From Aradus depressus (lineage: Eukaryota > Arthropoda > Insecta > Hemiptera > Aradidae): a DNA stretch of 64,000 nt. Below the pieces are notes generated by a model. It was given only the letters and a program-made list of their open reading frames with translations, ran no database searches and was not told the DNA's origin. The position numbers were made by a program, and so were the translations under genes. The DNA lies in contig OY759227.1 in the NCBI GenBank assembly GCA_963662175.1, positions 2,512,501 through 2,576,500 of the forward strand, read 5' to 3'. Positions 21,501 through 32,905 of the stretch are shown here, in pieces. The first letter of the stretch is position 1. Each line of letters begins with the position of its first letter.

Positions 21501-21620
21501 ACTGCGCGAAACCATGGCTACGCTGCGACCTACGATTCCCCGAGCCAGCCAACGCCCTTTTTACCGTCCCAAGGACCTGGATTCATGTTCCCATGTCTTC
21601 CTGAGGGAGGACCAAGTATA
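18569..21620 (+). pseudogene. pol: Gypsy pol (protease, RT, RNase H, integrase), broken
   Basis: Protease motif LVDTGAAVSVWPA near 18590. An insertion splits the region at about 18789-19108. RT begins near 19290 with PSNSPWASPLHVVYKKNGDV, has TAG at 19648-19650 after LDLNKA, and the catalytic VYIDDILVAS near 19805. RNase H shows ACDASGTSIGAALQ and, after a shift, LLAIYCAVRHF and TDHKPL. An HHCC region and integrase core follow ([38 protein letters not shown]) in a further frame. Several shifts make it non-functional as read. Confidence 0.9.
18789..19148. repeat. Insertion with two adjacent near-perfect palindromes in pol
   Basis: Starts with a TGAAAA/TGAAAATA tail-like repeat and a 3'-end-like segment (CAGGGACCGAGGTCCCCTAAG). 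It ends in two hairpins: 19001-19071, arms of about 32 bases with one mismatch, and 19072-19148, perfect 36-bp arms with a 5-base centre. The right arm of the second hairpin is itself Gypsy coding sequence, so the left arm is an inverted duplicate of the flank. Confidence 0.8.
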
Positions 21621-21860
21621 AAGACCGCTTACGCCGCCTTACTCTTGGCCATAAAAGGTACTGCAGTGGAGTGAAAAGACCTTCCGCATTCGACTGCCGA
21701 CGCGGGAGGTGACGGGGACAGCGGATCGGCTCAAGCCTGCTTTTCTGCTGGGATTTTCAGAACAAGACGACCCCGCAAAGACTGCCGAACGTGAGAGACG
21801 CATATCGCAGACGAGTTGGCAGGCTGGTAAGACCGACAGTCCGTTTCTGCGACTCCGTCG

Positions 21861-21874
21861 TTTGGGGGGAGTGA
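21861..21874 (+). promoter_or_regulatory. Polypurine tract
   Basis: TTTGGGGGGAGTGA directly precedes the 3' LTR, the expected plus-strand priming site. Confidence 0.75.
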
Positions 21875-21960
21875 TGTAGCAAATGTACCCGAACAACGAC
21901 GGTGTCGCTAAGCGGACAAATATACAAACAACATTGCCAGCCTGCCACCTGATAAGTGCA
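21875..21960 (+). repeat. 3' LTR, 86 bp
   Basis: Identical to 17522-17607. Confidence 0.92.
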
Positions 21961-22691
21961 GATCATATGTTTGTATATTATAAATCCCATCTTTATAATA
22001 TACTATACAGTTTATATATAAAATTATTAATACAGTCGGCCACTGTAAAAAACACAGATGATTCAAAAACCACAAAAGAACAATCAATATAGTTTTTGTG
22101 TCAAAGTGAGAATGGCGAACATTTTTGTTTGTAATAGTTAGTAAAATATTGTAAATAGATTTCGTTATAATATCATTCTGTAAATAAAATACGATTTTTT
22201 GAACACGCTGTTTACCTCAGATGGAAAAAAAACACAACTCCAGTTGACTGCGTTTTAATTGCCTTTGACACTATTTACTTCTCAGCTGCAGAGTGACCTA
22301 ACACTATTCAGCGCTTTCTATCTACGAAACCGTCAACTATGAACTTGAATGAGTTAATCCCAACGAAAGATAAACTAATATTTACCATGCATTGGTTTAA
22401 CGGAAATAAATTATTATTATCAGGAGACACGGCAGTGTCTCTGGCCAAGTCCGAAAAAAATTTCGAAATACACTACTGTGTTACTTTTCTCGTGACACCT
22501 AATGCCAACTTTGGTATCGAAAAAAAGAATATTATTCATTAACAAAATGGTGTTTTTTCCGACATAGCCGTCTGGAGAACTCAGAGCTGAAAAAAAAAAA
22601 AAAAAGTAGACAAAAGAATAATTTTTGATTAAGTTTCGAAGGGTCAAAATTGGCAAAAAAATAACTTTTTTCTTCTTTTTCCTTTTTCAGT
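21961..22691. other. Unassigned AT-rich region
   Basis: No gene recognised. A 67-codon open frame at 22339-22542 has no visible family. Homopolymer A tracts near 22590. Confidence 0.35.
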
Positions 22692-22793
22692 GTCCGGATG
22701 ACGTCATCAATCAGTAATATCAATTTATTTTACAAATAGCTCACGTTACCACCCCGAGGGTTGCGGGTTCGAATCCCGATCAGTAATATCAAC
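22692..22793. repeat. Single monomer of the 69-bp tRNA-like satellite plus flank
   Basis: GTCCGGATGACGTCATCAA (22692-22710) followed by one satellite unit carrying GGGTTCGAATCCCGATCAG. Both pieces recur at the far side of the R1 element (array 30686-31522, flank 31559-31577). Confidence 0.8.
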
Positions 22794-23767
22794 ATCCAGG
22801 GGGGCCCACCCTGGCGTCTGGCTTCACCGGACGGCACGCTGGGCCCCACCTGCGCCGACGGACCAGAAGTTACTGGCCAACCGTCGGCGTAGGGGCATGC
22901 TGATGCCACCTGGCGGGTCCCCAGGTTGCGGATAGGGGAAGGTCTGCAGCTATGTAGACCAGGGTCTTGAAAACTCCCCGGACAACAGCGGGCGCGGGCG
23001 GACTCCAGTGGAGTGGTGCCCTGTTGACATCTAAAAGCCTTGCAATGCCTGATGACGGCCCCCGCGAGGTGGCGACTAAATAGGCAGACCCGGGTACGGT
23101 TGACATGCGCAGCTGCTGGGCTTCACCCACACACCCTGATTCACAGTACACCGCATGCACCGCAGACAGCACACAACTTATAACACACACATAACACTCG
23201 GGGGCACACAATACACACTCCGGATCCCCCAGCCGGCCACAGGGTTCATTCTATATGCAAGGATGAAAGGGCCCAGCAAACCCATGGTACCCTAGCTGAA
23301 CACTGCATACACACCATATCACTAACTCACCACACCTCTGCGCGCTGAGTACACTGCCTACGACCGAGAGTGCCCCTCCGATCGTCGGGGTTGGAGGAGG
23401 GTACAGGCCGCAAACCAGGTTCGGCACACCTGGGCCGCCAGATAATGCAGGGGCCCGACCGGAGCGAGTGGCTGCCCCATCAACTGGCGAAAAATCCCGC
23501 CCGCCTAGTAGTGCCATGTGGTGCATGGGTGGGACCCTGCTAGGCGGTGCGGGCGGACTTTCCGAGGCCACCTTCAACTCCGAGGACTGGACCATGGGGC
23601 GCCCCCGGAGCTGAACCCAGTTGTGGCCCAGCGAACAAAGATTCCTACACTAAAACACTTCCTTAATAAGCACCTATCATCACCCTCTCCCCTCCCTTCA
23701 GCCCCCCTATCCTTCCCCGATCCTTCTTCCTTCCATTCCTTACATATACACACAATAATAAGAAACC

Positions 23768-25368
23768 ATGAAAATAAAGCCAGAACAAAAAATAGGATAT
23801 AAAGTGCCATCTCCGCACGAACCACCCAGCTCATCCCAATCCACCCAACAAGCAGGGAAAGAATCGGAAGCCAACATCTTCCGAGTAGCTAAGGCTCTGG
23901 CGAGGTCGCCGGTTGGCGGAACCAGTAGCCAGAACGCCATCAAAGCAAAGAAGAACGAACCGGCACTACCCATCGAAGAGGACTTCAGTGACCGTTCCCA
24001 CTCCTTGCCCCTTCGTGGGGCCCTGAAAGCGACAAAGGAGTTGTTTTATACCCCCCCCCCCCCCCCCCCCCAAGACCTCGAGAGACCGGAAGAGGCCGCG
24101 AGACGCGACGCGACCCCTGAGCTAGCGGAGGATTGCTCAAAGAACCCCCTGGCCATACTCCTGAAGAGCAAGGCGAACATCGCGGACAAGGAACGGGCAA
24201 ACAAGGGGATTGCCCGCCTCCTTGTCCTGATGTCAACGGCACTGGAGGTGGCTGAGGCCAAAGACCGGATGGCGGAGCGGATCGCGGGGGGTCTGGCTGA
24301 GACGGTGGCGACCACAATCGCCGCTAGCTTGGCCGGCCTCCCCCAGCGGCCCCCATTCGAGGCAAAGAAGACCGACGCCCCCCTCCCAAAGAAACCCCCC
24401 CCAAAAACCATAAAAACCCCTTCTGCACCCAACCGAGGAAAGGAGATGGACGAGAACCCCTTCCCGTCCTCTCCTCCCCCGCCCTCCCTTACCGAGGACG
24501 AATACCCTGAGGCCACACCGTGGACGACGGTGGCGAGGAAGAAGAAGAAGAGGTCCGCGACATCCGCTCTGCACCCAGCTGCAGCACCCGCAGCAGCGGC
24601 ACCCCACCAGGGACGAAGACCGCCTCCCCCCACCAAGAGGAAGGAGGATGTCCTGATACAACTCGCCACAGCCGGGGAGAACCAGAAGACGTTTCTGGCT
24701 GTGGTCGAGCTGTCAAGCAAAGAAAACACACGTCCGCTCGCGGACACACTAGACCAGGTGACCCCGGGAGAGCTCGGGATCACAATGAAAAATAGTAGAC
24801 ACGCCAGGAGGGGAGGAATCCTCCTGGCGGCGCTGACGTCCAACGCCCGACTCCATGAGTTGGGCCTGAAGGCGGAGGCGCTACACAGAAGAAAACCGCG
24901 CTTAGCCGTCTTCGATGTGCCAGCGGGTTGGTCGACCGAGGACCTCTCTAGGAGGTTCCAAGCCCATTTCCCCGCCCTCTCCCTCATAATCCCTACTTAT
25001 AGGAAGGGCCCCCCCGGCAGACCGACTGTGCGCTGGGTGGTGGAGACCACCCCTGCGACTCGGAGGACGCTCATTACCTCAGGCAGGATCACCCTAGGCT
25101 GGTATACATGTGCTGTGCGAGACTACCTGGATGTTACCAGATGTGGAAAATGTCATGGAAGCGCTGCCCAAGTAAGGAGAAGGTGTGTGTTTGATGCACG
25201 GTGACAGGGCACGACAGCTTCAGCTGTAAAAAGAAAACTTTGCCGCCGAAATGTTGTAATTGTGGCACCGGGAAAACGGGCGCGACCCATAGCGCTGATA
25301 GCGCGACATGCCCGTCATACATCCGCGCGCTCGAGAAGCTAGCCTCGCGCACGGACTATGGCGGGTAG
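23768..25368 (+). pseudogene. R1-type ORF1 (gag-like, zinc knuckles), one frameshift
   Basis: RNA-binding protein of the LINE particle. ATG at 23768; Pro/Ala-rich N-terminus with a run of 21 C (24051-24071) coding for seven Pro. The conserved core has VRWVVETTP and WYTCAVRDYL, then the first CCHC knuckle (RCGKCHG). The frame shifts near 25165-25200; the following knuckles (HDSFSCKKK, CCNCGTGK) read in another frame to TAG at 25366. That stop overlaps the ORF2 start. Confidence 0.8.
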
Positions 25369-27390
25369 AGAAAAGCAGCGCACCGGAATCCACGTTGTCC
25401 AGCACAACATGAATAGGCGTAAGAGAGTGGCGGATGAGTTGCGAACATTGGTGTACGATGAGTCCGTCCAGCTCTTGGCTCTACAGGAACCCTATTGTAC
25501 AGGAAATCGCGTGGCAGGCCTAGGTCTAAGCCACAGAGTAATAACTGGCGCACGGCACAACGAGCGGCCTATGGCCGCAATCGTTGTGACCGGCCCCAGG
25601 TGGATGTGATGGCGCTCCACCATCTATTCACCAGCCACATTGCTGGGGTCTACATCAGGCACGCCAACGTCGATTGCTATGTAATCAGCGGATATTTCCC
25701 TCCGTCTGAGCGCATAGACCTGCAATTGGGCCACTTGGACCACGTTCTGGACGAGCTAGCGGGACGCCAAGTCATAGTCAAGGTGGACGCCAATGCCTGG
25801 TCTGCATCCTGGGGATCGGTTCGCACCGACCGCCGGGGTGACAGACTAATGGAGTTGATCGCCCGCCATGACCTGTGCATAGTTAATGACCAGCATTCTC
25901 CGCCCACTTTTCGTGGCCACAATGGAGAATCGCACATCGATGTCACGTTGGTTTCTGGAGAACTATACAGGGCTGTCAGTGGCTGGGGAGTCCGAGGGAT
26001 TACGTCTAGTGACCATGAAGTCCTAGACGTGAGGCTCTTTGACGCCCGGCTAACGACAGTCAGGTCTAGGGACCCTCGCTTTGCAACTCGCAAAGCGATA
26101 CCGGAAGCCTTCGTGGCCGCCGCTGCTGCCTACTCCTGTGACGAGGAATGGGAAGGTCTCAGGGGTTCCGACCCGGTAGACCAGATTGAGGAGGGCGTCG
26201 ATAGGCTCAGTAATATTTTGCTGAGAGCTGCCGACGAAACCATCCCCAAGAAGGTCGACCGGTTGAGGAAAGTCCCCTGGTGGAGTGAAGACCTCACCCT
26301 TGCCAAGAGGGCCGTTTATCGTGCCAGGAGGCGCTACCAGCGGTGCCGAGACCAACTCCAACGGGTTATTCGCAGGGAAGAGTACCGGCAGCTCAGCGAG
26401 GCCTATGGTCGGAGCATCGAAGCCGCCAAGAGAACTAGCTGGAGGAGGTTTGTTGAAAACAAGTCCAGCAAGAACCCGTGGGGGATTCCCTATCGGGTCG
26501 CCATTGGGAGGTTTAAGGCGGTCGCCCCAGTGGCTTCAATCAGGGATGGCATGCAGTATGCCTTGTCCCTGGAGGAGGCCGGCGGGATGTACCTAAGCCA
26601 GGCCTTCCCGGAAGACGACCCGGCAGGGGATACACCCACTCAACACAACATCAGGTGTGCTGCCCGTGATTTGCCGAACACGGAGGATGCCCCTGACTGG
26701 GACGAGCTAGACCTGACCCTGGTGATTGGGAGGCAGAAGAGTGGCGGCGCCCCTGGGAGCGATCTCATGGACGCGGCCATAATCAAGAAAGCCTACCCGG
26801 TCATTAAGACAGACCTACTCTACTTGTACAATGCCTGCCTAAGGCGAGGCCACTTCCCTAGTGCTTGGAAGCTGGCCATGGTGTGCACGTTTGTCAAGCC
26901 TGGGGATAGGGACCTTTCCTTGGCAGGCAGCTACAGACCGATCAGCCTTCTGTCTCTGTTCGGTAAGATAATGGAGGGACTCGTTCTCGACAGAATCCGC
27001 ACCCAGGTGTACGCCTTCGTATCCCCTAGGCAGTATGGTTGCTTGAGGGGCAGGTCAACAGAGGACTCGTTGATAACGCTGAGGTCGGATGTCGAAGGGA
27101 CCAGAGGCAAATATGCCCTCTGTATCTTCTTTGACATCGCGGCGGCGTTCGACTGCGCCTGGTCGCCTGCCATACTCACGCGACTGCGTGCTATGGGACC
27201 GCCTAGGAATATATTTGGGCTGATATCCAGCTTCCTTGACGGCCGTTCTGCGACTGTGAGCCAGCTGTATGCTAGCACATCGGTGAACATCACCAGAGGA
27301 TGTCCCCAGGGCTCGGTCCTAGGACCAACGCTCTGGAACATACTCTTTGATGTACTGCTCCGTGAGCTCGAGAATCGTGAATATAAGGCT

Positions 27391-29498
27391 TGAAAGGTTT
27401 ATTATTACTGATGATATAGTTATGTCAATTAATAATAATTAATAATTAAATTTTGAATAAAAAAATGAAGTTAATTAATTCTATAATTTCAAAATTTTTT
27501 TTTTTTTTTTTCTTATTTGCAATCTATATACAATACATACATAATGAGCAAATATGTGGACAAAAAATAAAAATAACGTCACTTGATGGGAGAAGCCAGC
27601 CAGCGCTGACACTCCCTCGAAAGTTAATTTTCACCATTCACTATCCTCAGAGAAGATCGCGAGGCCACCTCCTGTTCAAGCGGCGGGGAGGATTGTCAGG
27701 ATGGGAATGATAGGATAGGGCTTGAACAAGAGGATTTGAATGATAGGAAAGGTTTCTGTGAAATGTTTGGAATCGGGATTGGATTAGTTCGTTGACAGTG
27801 GGAATATTGAGATCTCTATGTAGGACTTTATTGGTAATGTAGAAAGGAGCGTTGATAATTCGTCGCAGGAGTTTGGACTGGAATGCTTGGATTCGATTGA
27901 TGTTCGACTGTTTAGCTGCACCCCAAAGTTCGAGTCCGTACGTCCAGATGGGACGTATAATGGTCTTGTAAATCGTAAGTTTGTTGTTAGTTGTCAGTTT
28001 TGATTTTGGTCCAAGTAGTCGACGTAACAGTCCGTATCTTCGATTCAGTTCTTGTCGTTTAAGTCGTGTATGTGGGTTCCACGTTAGTCTACTGTCTAGG
28101 TAAAACCCGAGGTAGCGGACTTGGTTGGAAGAGGGAATCAGGATGTTATTAATGGTGATTGGAGGACAGGATTGGCGGCGTAGGGTAAATGTGACTTGAA
28201 CGCATTTCTGCTCATTCAACTTAATTCTCCAGAGCTTGCACCATCTCTCTATTTCAGTGAGGTGCTCCTGAAGGACATTGTACTGAGAAGAGCAGCGGAG
28301 AAGGATTGGAGGATAGATGTGAGTGAATAAAAAAATAAATTTTATATTATCACCGTCTAACGATCTATGTTAAGATGTAAAAAAAAAAAAAAGGAAAAAT
28401 ATTAAAATCTTATTCCATGAAAACATTTTTATTAAAAGAATTCACCCCCCATTTTAATTATTAAAAAAAAGCAAAAAAAATAGATCCTACCTTGGTGACG
28501 TCACACTTGAAACAAATTTCTAATTATTTCTATTATTTACAAAAGATCGGAGTCCAGACTCTCTCCACCTCATCTCAACCCTTCATTGGTCACTTTTCAC
28601 TCATTTCCAACAGTCCACTCACTACTTTTAACACAAAAAACAGAGACCAGTCTGCCTCTCACAGGTTTTGCCTCTATCAAAAGGCGAACATCGACTGATT
28701 CCTAGCTCTCCAAGGCATTCTGGGTAGCCCAATTCGAGTGTCTTTTGGCTTCCGTCCGTTGTTTTGTTCCTAAATATTAAAATTTCTTGACGTTTTCTTC
28801 CTTCTCTTCCTTTTCTTCGGTCTTCTTAATTATTATTTTAATTTTCTGTAGCTCTGTTTTTTAATTTTGACTTGTACATTTCTCAAAAATAGCATTCAAA
28901 CTTGGTGATAAACACTTTTGGATCAATATACGGCCTTGGATTGGATCCGTGCTCTATGATTGGATCTTTTTTGGAACAGGCTTCCTTTTCAAAATTTTTA
29001 ACTGGCTTTTCCATCTGATGTGGGCAGTTTTTCTCTTCTTTTCCTTTTTCAATCTCTTCTTAATAATTAACTGTTTCTTTCTAAACATTTTCAAAACCTT
29101 CTACCGACCAGTTTTTTGACTATGGATCTTTTCTTATTCACGCTTATAGTTCTTCAGTTCTTCTTCCTTTTCTCTCCTTTTAACTGTTTTATTTTCTTCC
29201 TGGGTGCTTAATTAATCTTTCCTGTAGATTTAGTTTCCTTTTGAAGTTGGTTGGTTTCGTGATCTATGATTAAAATGTTCGTTGATAACCGTAAGGTTAG
29301 GCCTGAAGCTACCTTTCCTTCCTTTTATTGTGTTTTATTTCTTTTAAAGTTGTTCTTATTCTGCTGAGTTTCTATTTTCTTTCCTTCATCCTTAGGTTCC
29401 TTTCCTCTTTACTTCGATTTCATTCTTTCAAATGGGTTCAAAAAATTATAACGTCGCGTAGACATTAGTTGTCATGGCAACGGGTTGTTTACATTACA
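27391..29498. mobile_element. Solo LTR (copy 3 of the long repeat) with 4-bp duplication
   Basis: Starts TGAAAGG and ends ATTACA, giving TG...CA ends, flanked by GGCT at 27387-27390 and 29499-29502. Homologous to 40915-42404 along its length apart from a nested LINE piece. Removing it rejoins the R1 ORF2 in frame. A TGACGTCA motif is present near 28497, as in copy 2 near 41400. Confidence 0.85.
27493..28330 (-). mobile_element. Jockey-like LINE 3' fragment nested in the solo LTR
   Basis: A T run at 27493-27510 marks a minus-strand poly(A) tail. The ORF at 27647-28219 is the end of a Jockey RT protein: VRYLGFYLDSRLTWNPH, IYKTIIRPIWTYGLELWG and LNIPTVNELI. RT catalytic motifs are cut off by 5' truncation. 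The right limit is approximate. Confidence 0.85.
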
Positions 29499-30535
29499 GG
29501 CTATTGCCTATGTTGACGATCTCGCAATCACGGTGCACGCTGATAGCCGGGCAGCTCTGACCCGCGTAGCCCAAGCCGCCATCGACTTCGTCGACAGCTG
29601 GTGCTGCGCCAACAAGCTGGCCCTCTCACCAAGCAAGACTACGGCCCTGCTGATGAGAGGGAAAACCGACGCCCGCCACCCCTTCTCCTTGAGGATCCGG
29701 GGGATGCGCTTGAATTTCCGGAGACGGTCACATACCGTGGTGTGAGACTGGGTCCGGGCTTCAGTGCGACTCCCCACCCTGTTGCCATCAAGGAAAGGAC
29801 AAATGCCACCTTCAACGGTCTGAGCTGCCTAGCTCGCGCAACATGGGGCCTCGACTACTCAGCGTGTAGAACAATCTACACGGGGGTATTCGAGGCTGTA
29901 GCACGGTACGCTGCGTAGCCCAAAGAGCCGCCCTCCTGAGAGTCACAAGGGCCTATCGTACTGTCTCCACGGCAGCGCTACAGGTGCTGGCGGGAGCTCC
30001 GCCCATAGACCTGATCTTGGACGGGGCGGTCGCCTCATACTACTGTAGATGCAATTTGCCCCTGAGAGCAGATATAGATGAGCCCTTGCGCCTCGCCCTG
30101 GAGGGTGAGCTACGTGGACAGACCAGACCAGAGCGTTGCAGGGACATTGTCCAAGACTGGATAGTGAACTAGTGGCAACAGCGATGGTCGCGCTCTTTCG
30201 ATGGCCGAACGACATTCGCGTACATCCCCGACGTCCAGGTCCGACGGCGCTCCATTTGGGTACAACCCGATCACTGGACATCCCAGGTACTATCAGGTCA
30301 CGGCGACTTCAACTCCAAATTCTTCTTCTTCAAGAGGAAGGATAGCCCGAACTGCTCGTGTGGCGGCATCGATACTGCAGAACATGTGGTCCTCGATTGC
30401 CCGCTGTACGACAGGTCTAGGGTGGAGTTGATCCGCGCGACAGGAATTTTAATTTTTGTAGGTGAGAATTTATGTTCCGGGCTGAGTGAGTTTCCAAAAC
30501 GGATATAAGCCAATTCACCGGATAGAAAATTTGGT

Positions 30536-30582
30536 TTTTTAGTCATATATACTGTACTAAGTACAGTATATATGACTAAAAA
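30536..30582. repeat. Perfect 47-bp palindrome
   Basis: Arms of 23 bases (TTTTTAGTCATATATACTGT then ACT and its complement) around a single A. Lies in a short block inserted between R1 coding end and its putative 3' untranslated tail. Confidence 0.85.
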
Positions 30583-30685
30583 TAATATAAACATATAGTT
30601 AATATAATAAGGGGGAAGCCCAGCGCTTCCAGGGAAGGGATAAAAGCACTGAATGCTTAGATGTAATACACCAGCCCACCATTAA

Positions 30686-31522
30686 TACCACCCCGAGGGT
30701 TGCGGGTTCGAATCCCGATCAGTAATATCAACTTATTTTACATATAGATCACGTTACCACCCCGAGGGCTGCAGGTTCGAATCCCGATCAGTAATATCAA
30801 CTTATTTTACATATAGATCACGTTACCACCCCGAGGGTTGTGGGTTCGAGTCCCGATCAGTAATATCAACTTATTTTACAAATAGCTCACGCTACCAACC
30901 CGAGGGTTGCGGGTTCGAATCACGATCAGAAATATCAACTTATTTTACAAATAGTTCACGTTACCACTCCGGAGGTTGCGGGATCGAGTCCCGATCAGTA
31001 ATATCAACTAATTCTACAAATAGCTCACGTTACCAACCCGAGGGTTGCGGGTTCGAATCCCGATCAGTAATATCAACTTATTTTACAATAAGTTCTCGTT
31101 ACGACTCCGGAGATTGCGGGTTCGAGTCCCGATCAGTAATATCAACTTATTTTACATATAGATCACGTTACCACCCCGAGGGTTGTGGGTTCGAGTCCCG
31201 ATCAGTAATATCAACTTATTTTACAAATAGCTCACGCTACCAACCCGAGGGTTGCGGGTTCGAATCACGATCAGAAATATCAACTTATTTTACAAATAGT
31301 TCACGTTACCACTCCGGAGGTTGCGGGATCGAGTCCCGATCAGTAATATCAACTAATTCTACAAATAGCTCACGTTACCAACCCGAGGGTTGCGGGTTCG
31401 AATCCCGATCAGTAATATCAACTTATTTTACAATAAGTTCTCGTTACGACTCCGGAGATTGCGGGTTCGAGTCCCGATCAGTAATATCAACTTATTTTAC
31501 AAACAGTTCACGTTACCACCCC
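30686..31522. repeat. 69-bp satellite with tRNA T-arm/B-box, about 12 units
   Basis: Each unit contains GCGGGTTCGAATCCCGATCA, a perfect T-arm (CGGG/CCCG stem, TTCGAAT loop) equal to a Pol III B box, followed by GTAATATCAACTTATTTTAC. Variants form a higher-order repeat: five units (about 345 bp, from about 30823) are repeated in the same order from about 31168. Probably amplified from a tRNA-derived SINE or tRNA-like sequence. A CCA end and complete cloverleaf were not found. Confidence 0.88.
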
Positions 31523-31701
31523 ATTCGAATAAATACCCCAAGGTTTCAGTGTCTGGGCGTCCGGATGACGTCATCAATGTCAATATATGAAGTTTTTATA
31601 ATGTATAATAAATATCATGTGAATCATGTATCTACAGCAACGATAAATTACATTCAGGAAATTGATAATAAGAAAAAAATGAAAAACGTTTGTGTTTGTT
31701 A

Positions 31702-32905
31702 TCTATATAATAAAAATGACTGGCTAATTTTGCTAAGCGCAAAACTCGAGAACGGCTGGACCAATTCGGCTAATTTTTTTTTCAAATATTCGTTGAAGTC
31801 CAAGGAAGGTTTTTATGAATAGTTCTTAGCTGTAAATTCTAGGGATGGCGATCTGAGATAGATTAATCGAAGAATCGATGTTTGGGGTCGTAATGATCGA
31901 TGTGAACAATGAATCGTTCAAGTTCAAGTGAATCGATCTCACACACCCTAAAATCATTTACTTACCGTTTCGTTTTATTCAGTTTTTAGTGCATGTTATT
32001 TTCTTGGTTGTTTTTAAATCTTCGCTTCTGGCAAGTTCCTCGATTTATCTTTGGTTGTCATCTTTGTCATTTACTTACTGTTTCGTTAATAAAAATGATT
32101 GGCTAAATTTTGCACTGGAGCGGGGGTTGTGGGGGTAGACCTTAGAATAAAGATACCGGTAACACATTAACTAATTGTCATGGAATTTCACATGTAGTAT
32201 TCTAAAAAGCCAAATTTAAAAATAGGATGTGTGAAGTCTCAAAATTTTAAAGGGAGGGGGGGGGGGGGGGGGGCTAGGCCTAATATAAAGATAGTGACAG
32301 GTCTTTAACGGATGATCGGATTGTCATGGAATTTCACATGTAGTATTCTTAAAGGCCAAATTTAAAAATAGGATGTGTGAAGTCTCAAAATTTTAAAGGG
32401 AGGGGGGTATGGGGAGAGCAAGCATATATCCAAATAGTAGTTTCAAAAGCAATATTTAAAAATTGGCTGTGACCCTTTTGGACGGGAGGGGCGGGGGTGC
32501 ATTAATGCTGAATGAATCTCACATGGAGCTTTCTTAAAGATGGGATATAGCCCTAATTTTAATAGGGTGGATTTCCTAAGCATGTATTACCTTGAAGGTG
32601 CACCGTTGCACGCTAAATAATAGCTCTCACCAGCGTTCTTAAGCACAAAATACCTAGGGCATCCGCAGTTGCAAGGCACATACTAGCTGCGGTGCCCTGC
32701 GTTCCCAACTATGTACTATCTGTGTTGCCCAGCGGTTCTAAGAACTTAATAGCTCGTTGCACGGAGTTGCAAGGCGCATACTATCTAAGATGCCCGGCGT
32801 TCTTAAGTAGGAGCTTGCTGTGGTTCCAAGTAAAAAAAAGAAAAAAAAAAAAAAAAGATCCAGTCCAATAGCTTTTGACAGAACGACGTCTGTCGGGTCA
32901 GCTAG
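31702..32905 (+). mobile_element. Helitron-like non-autonomous element, copy A
   Basis: Begins A|TCTATATAATAAAAATGA and ends in a short hairpin (GACAGA/TCTGTC) 7 bases before CTAG|T, matching Helitron ends (TC start, CTRR-T end, A-T target). The early block GCGCAAAACTCGAGAACGGC is shared with copy B. A foreign-looking stretch (about 31838-32085) and a second start-like motif near 32090 indicate internal rearrangement. No Rep/helicase. Confidence 0.55.

Larger units (their letters stand above)
17522..21960 (+). mobile_element. Ty3/Gypsy LTR retrotransposon, coding region decayed
   Basis: Complete layout: 86-bp LTRs, primer-binding-like site, gag, protease, RT, RNase H, integrase, polypurine tract. 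Coding parts are broken by several stops and shifts and by an insertion at about 18789-19108. It lies just upstream of the acceptor of the minus-strand transposase-like gene, probably in its intron. No 4-6 bp target duplication was found. Confidence 0.93.
25358..30443 (+). pseudogene. R1-type ORF2 (endonuclease, RT), split and frameshifted
   Basis: ATG at 25358 overlaps the ORF1 stop (ATGGCGGGTAG). The APE endonuclease has QHNMNR and LALQEPY, a one-base shift near 25600, then VKVDANAWSASWG and SSDHEVLD. RT shows YRPISLLSLFGKIMEGL, FFDIAAAFDCAW and GCPQGSVLGP. At 27390 a 2.1-kb insert interrupts immediately before AIAYVDDLAI, which resumes at 29499. The C-terminal knuckle CSCGGIDTAEHVVLDCP is at about 30350. 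Further shifts occur near 29745 and 29918. Confidence 0.88.
22794..30685 (+). mobile_element. R1-clade LINE inserted in satellite, split by a nested LTR
   Basis: A GC-rich 5' region (22794-23767), ORF1 with zinc knuckles, and ORF2 with endonuclease, RT and CCHC end. The 3' tail is taken to end near 30685 where satellite begins. Nested insertions: solo LTR 27391-29498 (itself carrying a Jockey fragment) and a palindromic block near 30443-30600. GC content is much higher than the surroundings. Confidence 0.85.

Noticed and set aside
22870..23595. Two minus-strand frames over 110 codons in the R1 5' region
   Set aside because: No recognisable domain and GC-rich untranslated context.
24046..24987. 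313-codon minus-strand open frame
   Set aside because: Antisense of R1 ORF1; low-complexity Ser/Ala/Gly product produced by GC bias.
30686..31522. Array of genuine tRNA genes
   Set aside because: Only the T-arm/B-box part is present in each 69-bp unit; no acceptor, D or anticodon arms could be folded.
30686..31522. CRISPR array
   Set aside because: Units are continuous satellite monomers without unique spacers, in a eukaryotic context.
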